A stretch of DNA of 64,000 nucleotides, taken from Acetobacterium sp. KB-1 (GTDB taxonomy: Bacteria; Bacillota; Clostridia; Eubacteriales; Eubacteriaceae). Location of the stretch: positions 3,782,109-3,846,108 of the forward strand of contig NZ_CP030040.1 in the NCBI RefSeq assembly GCF_003260995.1, written 5' to 3'. Positions 56,269 to 64,000 of this stretch are shown here, piece after piece (position 1 is the stretch's first letter; every line of letters begins with the position of its first letter). A program made the position numbers and the translations under genes. The notes below the pieces were generated by a model, which was not told the DNA's origin, searched no databases, and was given only the letters and a program-made list of their open reading frames with translations.

Positions 56269-57420
56269 ATGGAAGACAATATGAATGATTATTCCCAGGC
56301 AACCCCTACTTTAACCTTCGACCCGTTCGAAGAAGAAAAGGTGATGACGGCCAATGTGCATCAGGAGCTTAAGGGTGAACGGGAAGTTTTTGACGAAAGT
56401 CGACTGACGGTGGAAGAACGAAAAATGGTGGATGATTTTGCCAGCAAAATTGATCTTACTAATTCCAGCCTGGTGATGCAGTTTGGGGTTGGAGCCCAGA
56501 AGAAAATTGCCGATTTCTCAGAAACGGCCCTGAACAATGTCCGCACTAAAGACATGGGCGAGGTCGGCAAAATGCTGGGTGATATGGTGATGGAACTACG
56601 AAACTTTGACATTGAGGAAGAAGAGAAAGGTTTTTTGGGCTTTTTCAAAAAAACCAGCAATAAGCTCAGCTCCATGCAGACGCGTTATGCGACTGCCGAA
56701 ACCAATGTCAACCGGATTACCGAAGCCCTGGAAAAACATCAGATGCAGCTTTTAAAAGATGTGGCCATGCTAGATAAACTTTATGACGTCAACAAAACTT
56801 ACTTTAAAGAATTGTCAATGTATATCATGGCTGGCAAAAAGAAGCTCAAGGAAGTCGAAAATAAAGATTTGCCGGAATTGATCAAACGCTCACAGCTCAG
56901 CGGATTACCGGAGGATGCTCAGGCGGTTAATGATTTGTCAGCCATGTGCAATCGCTTTGAGAAAAAAATTCATGATCTGGAACTGACCCGGATGATTTCG
57001 ATTCAGATGGCGCCGCAAATCCGACTGGTTCAACATAATGATACCTTGATGGCTGAAAAAATCCAGTCTTCGATTGTCAACACCATTCCCTTATGGAAAA
57101 GTCAAATGGTTTTGGCCCTGGGAGTCGTTCATTCGGGACAGGCCGCCAAGGCTCAGCGCGAAGTCACCAATATGACTAACGAATTATTGCGAAAAAATGC
57201 CGAAACCCTGAAGATGGAATCCATTGCTACCGCCAAAGAATCGGAACGGGGCATTGTCGATATTGAAACGCTGCGGATTTCCAATGAGTCTCTGATTAGT
57301 ACCTTTGATGAGGTGTTGCGAATCCAGACCGAAGGCCGTCAGAAACGAAAAGAAGTGGAAGTTGAGCTTGAAAAACTGGAGAATGATTTAAAAGTCAAGA
57401 TGCTTGAAATCAGGCGATAA
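56269..57420 (+). CDS. TelA-family toxic anion resistance protein
   Basis: The 383-residue cytoplasmic, mostly helical protein has the TelA core (LGDMVMELRNFD, GFLGFFKKTSNKL, MAPQIRLVQHNDTLMAEKIQSSIVNTIPLWKSQMVLAL). GAGGAG precedes ATG 56269. TelA homologues are linked to tellurite and cell-envelope-stress resistance, mechanism unknown. It forms an operon with the XpaC-like gene. Confidence 0.9.
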   Translation: MEDNMNDYSQATPTLTFDPFEEEKVMTANVHQELKGEREVFDESRLTVEERKMVDDFASKIDLTNSSLVMQFGVGAQKKIADFSETALNNVRTKDMGEVGKMLGDMVMELRNFDIEEEEKGFLGFFKKTSNKLSSMQTRYATAETNVNRITEALEKHQMQLLKDVAMLDKLYDVNKTYFKELSMYIMAGKKKLKEVENKDLPELIKRSQLSGLPEDAQAVNDLSAMCNRFEKKIHDLELTRMISIQMAPQIRLVQHNDTLMAEKIQSSIVNTIPLWKSQMVLALGVVHSGQAAKAQREVTNMTNELLRKNAETLKMESIATAKESERGIVDIETLRISNESLISTFDEVLRIQTEGRQKRKEVEVELEKLENDLKVKMLEIRR

Positions 57421-57423
57421 TAA

Positions 57424-57463
57424 TAAAAAAACAATCAGTAGTAAATATTGGTTGTTTTTTTAT
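57424..57463 (+). terminator. Terminator after telA
   Basis: AAACAATC pairs with GGTTGTTT and a run of seven T follows. Confidence 0.7.
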
Positions 57464-57834
57464 TAGGTTTTTTTAAATATATGGTGCTCTTGATATAGTC
57501 AAACTTTCCAGAACAAGGAATTTGTTTAATCCTCGTTTTTAAAAAAACAGTAGCAAATTTAAACAATAATTTTAAAAGTTCGAAGACAGAAGGTGCTTAT
57601 TGTATAATTGTCTAATGAATATGAAATTAATTGGCTAAAATGCCATTGAAAACTATTGCAGATTGGGTATAATAATAATCAATAGTATTTTGTATAAAGC
57701 TTGAAAACAGAAACATCGTACTTTGGTATCGAATGAGGCTGATCGTTTCTGAGTGATCGGAAAAAGAGTAGCGGTTTGATTAGATGGCGAAGCGGGAAGC
57801 AGGCAAGGTATTAATTAATAATAGGGGGAAAGCT
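57464..57834. other. Gene-free region with a promoter
   Basis: A promoter for the hydrolase is likely: TTGAAA (57646-57651), 16-base spacer, TATAAT (57668-57673). A further 160 bases of leader have no recognised structure. Confidence 0.45.
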
Positions 57835-58644
57835 ATGGCAACTTTTTTTACCAATGATCATGTTGAATTATATTATGAGGTAAAGGGCAAAGGAAAACCT
57901 TTGCTAATGATTCCCGGATGGACTTGTACAACCCAGTTTTTCAAAAAAAACAGCGATGTACTGGCTGAAAATTTTCAGGTAATAGTAATGGATTTTCGTG
58001 GGCATGGTGAATCTGAAAAGGTCTTACACAGTCACCGGATTTCTCGTTATGCGATGGATGTGAAAGAACTTTTGGATCAACTGGATGTTGAAGATGTCAC
58101 CGTACTGGGATGGTCCATGGGGGTTGCCGTACTGTGGAGTTATCTGGAATTATTTGGCAATCATCGGGTTGGCAAACTGGTTTGTGTTGATCAGGCACCG
58201 CTCCAATACACTGGCCCAGATTGGGTATGGGGACAAAATGGCTGTTATGATGTGGAAATGTTCATCAGAACCTGTTGTGCCATTGAGTATGCTCCGCGAG
58301 AAAGTGCAGAAGGCTTGGCCTTTGGCTGTCTGTATCATGAACCGACATCAGAAGAAGTAAAATTTATCGCCGATGAGATATCAAAGTGTCCGCCGAAAGT
58401 GCGTATTGAAATCATGCGGGATCACACTAATCTGGACTGGCGAGATTTGTTGCCATTGATTAATCTTCCGACCCTGGTCTGCGTGGCCCGACACAGTGCT
58501 GTCTTTGATTGGCAGGGCAGCGCCTATGTTGCTGAGCAGATTCCAGAAGCAAAACTGGAGTTTTTTGAGAATTCCGGTCATATGCTATTCTGGGAAGAAG
58601 CTGATAAATTTAATCAAGTCGTTGCTGACTTTATCAAATCCTGA
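57835..58644 (+). CDS. Alpha/beta hydrolase
   Basis: ATG 57835 has GGGGGAAA upstream. The 269-residue protein has the oxyanion strand MIPGWTCTTQFF, the nucleophile elbow GWSMG with serine near residue 92, and the catalytic histidine in NSGHML near residue 250. It resembles the haloperoxidase/3-oxoadipate enol-lactonase group. The substrate is unknown. It stands alone between terminators. Confidence 0.85.
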   Translation: MATFFTNDHVELYYEVKGKGKPLLMIPGWTCTTQFFKKNSDVLAENFQVIVMDFRGHGESEKVLHSHRISRYAMDVKELLDQLDVEDVTVLGWSMGVAVLWSYLELFGNHRVGKLVCVDQAPLQYTGPDWVWGQNGCYDVEMFIRTCCAIEYAPRESAEGLAFGCLYHEPTSEEVKFIADEISKCPPKVRIEIMRDHTNLDWRDLLPLINLPTLVCVARHSAVFDWQGSAYVAEQIPEAKLEFFENSGHMLFWEEADKFNQVVADFIKS

Positions 58645-58656
58645 AATGATTAACTG

Positions 58657-58697
58657 CAATAGCATGGGTTTTCCTGTTTACCCATGCTATTGTTTTT
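58657..58697 (+). terminator. Terminator after the hydrolase
   Basis: AATAGCATGGGT and ACCCATGCTATT form a perfect 12-bp stem, then GTTTTT. Confidence 0.88.
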
Positions 58698-58733
58698 GAG
58701 ACATAAAAAATATAATTTAGAGGAGAGCACAAA

Positions 58734-59885
58734 ATGAAAATAGTGATTGCTCCGGACTCTTTTAAAGGATCCATGTCAGCTACTGAGGTTTGTGATATCG
58801 TTGAAGGTTCAATTCTTAAAATTATGCCGACAGCTAAGATCGTAAAAATTCCCATTTCGGATGGAGGAGAAGGTCTGGTAGAGGCACTGGTCAGGCATCA
58901 ATCTGGTGAGATCATAAAAATCAAAACGAAAGACCCTTTATTCAGAGAAATAACCGCAATCTACGGCATTTTAAACGGTGAAGTAGCGGTTATTGAAATG
59001 TCGGCTGCTTCCGGCTTGCCGCTTTTAGCAGATGATGAACGCAATCCGTTAAAAACGAGTACCTATGGTACCGGGGAAATGATTGCGGATGCAATCAGGC
59101 GGGGTTGCCACAAAATTATCCTTGGTTTAGGGGGCAGCGCGACTAATGATGGCGGTCTGGGAGTTGCCAATGCTTTGGGGGTCCGATTTTATGATCAAAA
59201 TATGGAATTGTTGGCCCCTGTCGGCGAAAATTTAAGCCGGGTGAGGACAATTGATACCAGCCAGGTTAAGCCCGCATTGCAAGAGGTGGAAATAGTCATT
59301 GCTTGTGATGTTGATAATGTTCTTTGTGGCGTTCAAGGGGCGGCGGCAATCTATGGTCCTCAAAAAGGTGCCAACAGCGAGATGGTGATATTTCTGGATC
59401 AGGGACTCAGTATGTTTGGACAACTTCTTGAGAAAAAAACAGCCAGGAAATTGGTCAAGCTAAAAGGAATTGGCGCCGCCGGCGGTATGGCATTACCATT
59501 GGTGGCTTTATTTAAAAGCCAGTTGAAATCCGGATTGGATATTGTTCTGGATGAAATTGGTTTTGAAGCGGCAATTGACGGAGCCGATATGATCATTACC
59601 GGAGAAGGGAAAACCGATGCCCAAAGTGTGATGGGCAAGGTGATTTCCGGCGTTGGAAAACGGGGAAAAAATCTAAATATTCCGGTGGTAGTGATCTCAG
59701 GAGCGTTAGATGATGGTTATGAAGCGATTTACAATTGTGGGGTGGTGGCCGCCTTTGCCATCTTTAGTAACGACCGCGGGTTGGTCTGGCATATGCAAAA
59801 TGCGCCCCAGTTATTGGCGAAAACGATCGATAACCTTTTTCGTTTTCTGGCAATTGTATGCATGCTTCCGCAAAATATGAGATAG
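58734..59885 (+). CDS. Glycerate kinase (GarK/GlxK family)
   Basis: The 383-residue protein begins MKIVIAPDSFKGSMSA and contains ISDGGEGLVEAL, GLGGSATNDGGLG, GPQKGAN and ITGEGKTDAQS, the family signature. It phosphorylates D-glycerate, most members of this family making 2-phosphoglycerate. GAGGAG precedes ATG. The CdaR-like regulator follows after 18 bases, the common arrangement. Confidence 0.94.
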   Translation: MKIVIAPDSFKGSMSATEVCDIVEGSILKIMPTAKIVKIPISDGGEGLVEALVRHQSGEIIKIKTKDPLFREITAIYGILNGEVAVIEMSAASGLPLLADDERNPLKTSTYGTGEMIADAIRRGCHKIILGLGGSATNDGGLGVANALGVRFYDQNMELLAPVGENLSRVRTIDTSQVKPALQEVEIVIACDVDNVLCGVQGAAAIYGPQKGANSEMVIFLDQGLSMFGQLLEKKTARKLVKLKGIGAAGGMALPLVALFKSQLKSGLDIVLDEIGFEAAIDGADMIITGEGKTDAQSVMGKVISGVGKRGKNLNIPVVVISGALDDGYEAIYNCGVVAAFAIFSNDRGLVWHMQNAPQLLAKTIDNLFRFLAIVCMLPQNMR

Positions 59886-59903
59886 AATAAAAGGAGTGGG
59901 GCG

Positions 59904-61085
59904 ATGCTGGATAAGAAAATTGCCCAAAAAATTGCCGATGAAGTTATGAACACCCTTGGTTATAACATCAATGTTATGAATAAAAATGCAATTATAATTG
60001 GGAGTGGTTCGCCGGACAGACTTGGAAGCTTCCATGAAACAGCCATGTTTGCCATTCAAAACGGGATTACCTGTGAGGTGACTGATACACAATCAATAGA
60101 ACTTCGGGGTGTGAAGCCGGGGATTAATTTGCCTATTGTGGATAAAGGTGGAGAAGTCATTGGCGTCGTTGGAATAACTGGAGACCCGGATGAGGTCCGA
60201 AACATTGGGAAACTGGTGAAGATGACCGCAGAATTGATCATTGAACAGCAAGAAACGATGAACCGCTTCTATTCCCATCGCAACGATAAAGAAATCTTTT
60301 TAAACACTTTGATCAGTGATCAGCAAAGCATCAGTGAAGAAGAAATTGCGGATTGGGGCGAGCGCATCGGCTATAGTATGGAAAGTTGTCGAGTGGCGGT
60401 AATTTTAAGTTTTGGGATTGATCATAAAACGTCTGAAAAAGGAAAGCTTGAAAAAATCCTCAACCAGATTAAGCTGTCAGACAGTCATTTAAAAGACGAT
60501 ATTTCGTCGGTGATGTCCGGCGGTTTTATTTTAGTTTTCAAAACGCTCAAGAGAACAGAACCCTGGGAGGTAGAAAAGACCATTAGTACCTATCTGGACG
60601 TTATGAAAAATGCTGCGGATGCTAAAAATATGCAATGTTTTGTGGGCGGTTATTATCTGGGCGTCAAGGGCTACGTGAAATCCTATGGTGAAGCCTATGG
60701 TATGTATCGCAGCGGCATTTATAAGAAAAATCAACCTGTGTATTTCTCTCATCACCATTATTTATGGCGTCTTTATAATCAACTGGACAAAGAAGCCTAT
60801 ACCCTGGTTATTGAACCCTATATTCAAAAAATTCAGAAATATTTCGGCAAAGGCACCGAAGAAGCGATGATTACGATGCGCAAAATATTTGATTATCATT
60901 TTCACTTTGAACAGGTGGCCGAAGATTTATTTGTCCACAAAAATACGGTTATTTTCAGAAAAAATAAAATGGAAGAATGCCTTGGTTTTTCCCTCAAGTG
61001 TAATGGTCACGACAATCTGCTGTTTATGATTATTCTCAACCATTACGAAAAATTAAAAAAGTTTAAAGATTCGCCAATTAGGTAA
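59904..61085 (+). CDS. CdaR-family transcriptional regulator
   Basis: The 393-residue protein has an N-terminal sugar-diacid recognition domain (GSPDRLGSFHETA, KPGINLPIVDKGGEVIGVVGITG) and a C-terminal PucR-type helix-turn-helix (HFEQVAEDLFVHKNTVIFRKNKMEE). Such proteins activate glycerate, glucarate or galactarate use. It most likely controls the glycerate kinase gene just upstream. AAAAGGAGTGGGGCG precedes ATG. Confidence 0.9.
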   Translation: MLDKKIAQKIADEVMNTLGYNINVMNKNAIIIGSGSPDRLGSFHETAMFAIQNGITCEVTDTQSIELRGVKPGINLPIVDKGGEVIGVVGITGDPDEVRNIGKLVKMTAELIIEQQETMNRFYSHRNDKEIFLNTLISDQQSISEEEIADWGERIGYSMESCRVAVILSFGIDHKTSEKGKLEKILNQIKLSDSHLKDDISSVMSGGFILVFKTLKRTEPWEVEKTISTYLDVMKNAADAKNMQCFVGGYYLGVKGYVKSYGEAYGMYRSGIYKKNQPVYFSHHHYLWRLYNQLDKEAYTLVIEPYIQKIQKYFGKGTEEAMITMRKIFDYHFHFEQVAEDLFVHKNTVIFRKNKMEECLGFSLKCNGHDNLLFMIILNHYEKLKKFKDSPIR

Positions 61086-61162
61086 AATTTATCAGATATT
61101 ATGGAATTGTAACTAAAAATATGATATCATAGTGACAAATAATATTTGAAAGAGGAATAGAA

Positions 61163-61258
61163 TTGGACGACGTACCATTATCTGAGACAAAAATGACACA
61201 ACTTATCAAATCGGAGAGCGTGACCACTGACGAATCTGTTTACTGGGAGGAATCTTAG
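61163..61258 (+). CDS. Possible 31-residue small protein or leader peptide
   Basis: A TTG with GAGGAA six bases upstream opens a frame encoding MDDVPLSETKMTQLIKSESV and 11 more residues ending EES, then TAG. It stops three bases before the ATG of the CorC-like gene. It is acidic and has no recognised family. It may be chance. Confidence 0.3.
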   Translation: MDDVPLSETKMTQLIKSESVTTDESVYWEES

Positions 61259-61261
61259 TCA

Positions 61262-62512
61262 ATGGACAGTAGTGTTATAGGTTTTATTGCAGTTCTAGTG
61301 GTGATGCTGCTGATGTCAGCATATTTTTCGGCGACGGAAACGGCTTTTACCTCCATTAATCGTATTCGCATAAAAAATTTGGCCAAAGACGGAAACAAAA
61401 GAGCGGCTCAGGTTTTGGCACTTTCTGATCGATTTGACGTTTTATTATCGACAATTCTGATCGGGAATAATATTGTCAACATTGCTTCAGCATCAATTGC
61501 TACGGTGGTTTTTGTTCGCTATTTCGGCAATGCCGGAGTGACCATTTCAACGGCGGTGATGACCGTACTGGTACTTATTTTTGGTGAAATTTCACCTAAA
61601 AGTCTGGCTAAAGATTCACCTGAAAGTTTTGCCATGTTTGCGGCTCCTTTTATTCGGTTTCTGATGTTTATATTAACACCAGTGAACTTTTTATTTATGT
61701 TATGGAAAAAAATGCTTGATAAATTGTTTAAGGTTAATGATGAACGCAGCATGACCGAAGAAGAACTGCTGACCATTGTGGAAGAAGCAGAAAATGATGG
61801 TGGCATCGATCTTCAGGATGGAGAATTGATTCGCAGTGCGATCGAGTTCAATGACCTGGATGTGGATGATATCCTGACCCATCGGGTGGATGTGGTCGCT
61901 ATTGATGTGGATAATCCCAAGGAGGATATTACCAAGTTGTTTTTTGAAACTGGTTTTTCCCGGCTGCCAGTTTATCAGGGGACCATTGATCAGATTATCG
62001 GTTTTATCAGTTATAAGGATTTTACCCATTATGTGGCCAATGGCAACAGCAGTCTGGAAGAAATCATCAGCCCGGTGGTCTTTATCACTCCAAATATGAA
62101 AATTTCCAAGTTGCTAACGCTGCTCCAGCAGAAAAAATGCCATATTGCTGTCGTTTCCGACGAATATGGCGGAACCGCTGGTATTGTCACCCTTGAAGAT
62201 GTCATTGAAGAACTGGTTGGTGAAATCTGGGACGAACATGATGAGGTCATCGATGAATTTGTAAAAATATCCAAAGACGAATATCGGATTTTAGGAAAAG
62301 CAAATCTGGGAAAAATGTTTGATCTTTTTGATATGGATGATGATTTTGACGTGATCACGGTAGGTGGTTGGATTGTTGAATTTCTGGATCGCGTTCCCAA
62401 TGTGGGTGAATCCTTTGAGTTTGAAAATCTGACCTTCACCATTACCAAGTCGGACGAACGTCACGTGATTGAGATAAATGTTGTTAGAAATGAAATAATT
62501 GAGTCTGAATAA
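61262..62512 (+). CDS. Hemolysin C/CorC-type membrane protein with CBS domains
   Basis: The 416-residue order is DUF21/CNNM transmembrane domain (about 1-180), a CBS pair (about 195-325, with VITL.DVIEELVGEI motif region) and a CorC_HlyC C-terminal domain (about 335-410). Such proteins relate to magnesium or cobalt efflux, or stress resistance. GGGAGG lies about 11 bases before ATG. A bidirectional terminator follows. Confidence 0.93.
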   Translation: MDSSVIGFIAVLVVMLLMSAYFSATETAFTSINRIRIKNLAKDGNKRAAQVLALSDRFDVLLSTILIGNNIVNIASASIATVVFVRYFGNAGVTISTAVMTVLVLIFGEISPKSLAKDSPESFAMFAAPFIRFLMFILTPVNFLFMLWKKMLDKLFKVNDERSMTEEELLTIVEEAENDGGIDLQDGELIRSAIEFNDLDVDDILTHRVDVVAIDVDNPKEDITKLFFETGFSRLPVYQGTIDQIIGFISYKDFTHYVANGNSSLEEIISPVVFITPNMKISKLLTLLQQKKCHIAVVSDEYGGTAGIVTLEDVIEELVGEIWDEHDEVIDEFVKISKDEYRILGKANLGKMFDLFDMDDDFDVITVGGWIVEFLDRVPNVGESFEFENLTFTITKSDERHVIEINVVRNEIIESE

Positions 62513-62520
62513 AATCAGAT

Positions 62521-62559
62521 AAAAAAATGCCTAAAGGGATTTCCCTTTAGGCGTTTTTT
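62521..62559. terminator. Bidirectional terminator
   Basis: GCCTAAAGGGA and TCCCTTTAGGC stem with A tract before and T tract after, between convergent genes. Confidence 0.9.
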
Positions 62560-64000
62560 ATGCCATAATTCCATCAACGGTATGATTAAAGGTATCCACA
62601 AAACTGTTTCGTTGATCAATAGTGATTTCTCTGTTTTTTAGTAAGTAAAGATAATCTTCAAAGGATTGAATCAGCAGCTGATTGATCAGACGATATTTTT
62701 CCAGAATTACCGGATCTTTCTTAAAGCTCAGTTCCCAGGTATCTTTCATATAGGAAAAAATATGATTAGTCATGTCTCTCATCATCCCGGCTAACATCGC
62801 CACCCTTGGGTTAAGATAATCAGTATCTGCCTCATAGGTGGAGTGAGGGGAAATATTTAGCCGCCCCTGATCCTGGAGGGCTTTGTAGGAGGAGCTACCC
62901 TTAAGAATAATCATATGATGATAGAGTACATTAACGCTGATTTCCAGCTTATCCAGTAGAGCGTTTCGTTTTAAAAAATCGTAGTTGACTTTCAGATCTT
63001 CCAGGGTCGAGTCCGGTTCAAACATAATAAAACCGACGCTGGGTTCGATGCCGTATTTCCGGAGGATTTCCAGAGCCTGTTCATTATCAGCCACGGTGGT
63101 CAGCTTATTAAGCCGTTTCAGCGCTTCATCAAGGCCGCTTTCCAGACCGATTAAAATGTGTTTAAGACCGGCGTCAGTCAGGGCTTTGATGGTTTCTTCT
63201 TCGATATCGTTGGCCCGCGCTTCAATGCCAAAGTGGATGTGGCGTTCTTTTAAAAGATGGGCCAGTTTTAGGACCCGCTCTTTTCCAGCGCGACCGGGAC
63301 CGTAGAAGTTGGGGTCCATAAAATAAAAGTAGCGGATATCGGTTTGCTTCATTATTGTATCGATTTCGGTGATAATGTTCTCCGGACTTCGGCCCCGCCA
63401 TTTCCGTTTTGTATCGCCGTAGTAGGGGTTGATATAACAAAAAGTACAGCCACCGTAACAGCCCCGGCTACCGGAAATATTGACCTCGCCAAAAGAATAG
63501 GAGCTGGTGCTGCGCAGAGGAAAGGGCAATGAATCCACATCCGTAACAACCTCGCCTCGGGTCGCGACAATGCCATTAGTGGTGCGTGTGGCGATTCCCG
63601 ACTGGGGAACGGTGGGGAAATTTTCGGCCAGCGTCAAGAAAGTCAGTTCAGCTTCGCCTAACAGGGCTGAGTCAATGGCCGGACAGCGGTTAAGAATTTC
63701 TTCATAGGCAAAGGTGGGGTAAAAACCATAAACGCAGACATAAGCAATGCCATAGGTTTGTTTGATGTGCTTAATAAACTGATAAAGGGTTTTGTTGTCC
63801 TCCCAGTGATAAACCAGGTGAATCCCTAAAATCGTGGGCGTTAGCGTTGCTATTTGCTCTTCAATGGCCGGATAATCCAGCTGTTCCAGATAGCCGTCCA
63901 CAATTGTCACATCAATGTTGTTGGCGGCCAGCATGCCGCCAATATAGCCGGTGTTCAAGCAGGCTGAAAGGGGGGCGTTGGCAATATCGTTACAGCGGTC
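62558..64000 (-). CDS. B12-binding-domain radical SAM protein (5' end outside window)
   Basis: The frame is open to the window edge, giving 480 residues of a longer protein; the internal TTG at 63958 is not taken as the start. The N-terminal part resembles a cobalamin-binding Rossmann domain (GGMLAANNIDVTIVDGY, TILGIHLVYHW). The radical SAM cluster motif CYGGCTFC lies in SGSRGCYGGCTFCYINPYYG, followed by FYFMDPNFYGPGRAGKERV and LIGLESGLDEALKRL. A roughly 170-residue C-terminal domain follows. Members catalyse methylation or rearrangement; the substrate is unknown. Confidence 0.9.
   Translation of the reverse strand, partial: DRCNDIANAPLSACLNTGYIGGMLAANNIDVTIVDGYLEQLDYPAIEEQIATLTPTILGIHLVYHWEDNKTLYQFIKHIKQTYGIAYVCVYGFYPTFAYEEILNRCPAIDSALLGEAELTFLTLAENFPTVPQSGIATRTTNGIVATRGEVVTDVDSLPFPLRSTSSYSFGEVNISGSRGCYGGCTFCYINPYYGDTKRKWRGRSPENIITEIDTIMKQTDIRYFYFMDPNFYGPGRAGKERVLKLAHLLKERHIHFGIEARANDIEEETIKALTDAGLKHILIGLESGLDEALKRLNKLTTVADNEQALEILRKYGIEPSVGFIMFEPDSTLEDLKVNYDFLKRNALLDKLEISVNVLYHHMIILKGSSSYKALQDQGRLNISPHSTYEADTDYLNPRVAMLAGMMRDMTNHIFSYMKDTWELSFKKDPVILEKYRLINQLLIQSFEDYLYLLKNREITIDQRNSFVDTFNHTVDGIMA

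Overview
The window reads as a chromosomal segment of an anaerobic acetogenic member of the Bacillota, most like Acetobacterium or a close Eubacteriaceae relative. The reasons are MttB-family methyltransferases with cognate corrinoid proteins and an MtrH-like methyltransferase, a cobalt/nickel ECF transporter, a tungstate importer next to pterin-cofactor genes, a sensory [FeFe] hydrogenase operon, strong AGGAGG ribosome binding sites, frequent TTG/GTG starts and moderate GC. The genus is an inference from gene content; no 16S gene is present.

Layout. 1-6.4 kb: the 3' end of an acetolactate synthase gene, a chemoreceptor gene with an in-frame amber codon, a GGDEF gene with a one-base frameshift, and a ClC channel. 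6.5-10.4 kb (minus): potABCD polyamine transporter with a threefold 31-bp repeat in its leader. 10.6-11.6 kb: a frameshifted HD-GYP gene. 11.8-14.3 kb (minus): tupABC tungstate transporter with a repeat-rich leader. 14.6-17.8 kb: a three-gene sensory hydrogenase operon. 17.9-20.6 kb: amino acid permease, upp, glutaredoxin and a YdbC-like protein. 20.6-21.0 kb: a mosaic of palindromes. 21-27.5 kb: molybdenum/tungsten cofactor genes (mogA, a moeB/thiF-like gene, two moeA, moaA, moaC, MOSC). 27.6-29.2 kb: a small membrane protein and glyA.

The most distinctive part is 29.4-43.2 kb, a quaternary-amine methyl-transfer island. It holds an MFS transporter divergent from mttB-1, then a corrinoid protein, a methylcorrinoid:tetrahydrofolate-type methyltransferase, a BCCT betaine transporter, a dCache chemoreceptor, a DUF1638 protein, a second mttB with its corrinoid protein, and two tandem GntR/UTRA regulators. 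The expected scheme is import of a betaine-like compound, methyl transfer by MttB to the corrinoid protein, then methyl transfer to tetrahydrofolate, feeding the Wood-Ljungdahl pathway. An identical 15-bp site lies just downstream of both divergent promoters between the MFS gene and mttB-1, a candidate operator for the GntR regulators.

43.5-64 kb is mostly housekeeping: tRNA-Leu(CAG) with a palindrome inside its promoter, a solitary Eco57I-like DNA methylase, rarA, an M16C peptidase, a D,D-carboxypeptidase, cbiMN-cbiQ-cbiO behind an unidentified leader RNA with an intrinsic terminator, an xpaC/telA pair, an alpha/beta hydrolase, glycerate kinase with a CdaR regulator, a CorC/HlyC-type membrane protein, and a B12-binding radical SAM protein cut by the window edge.

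Three signalling genes (chemoreceptor, GGDEF, HD-GYP) each carry one single-base lesion while no other recognised gene here is visibly broken. This is either real decay of c-di-GMP/motility signalling or a sequencing artefact.
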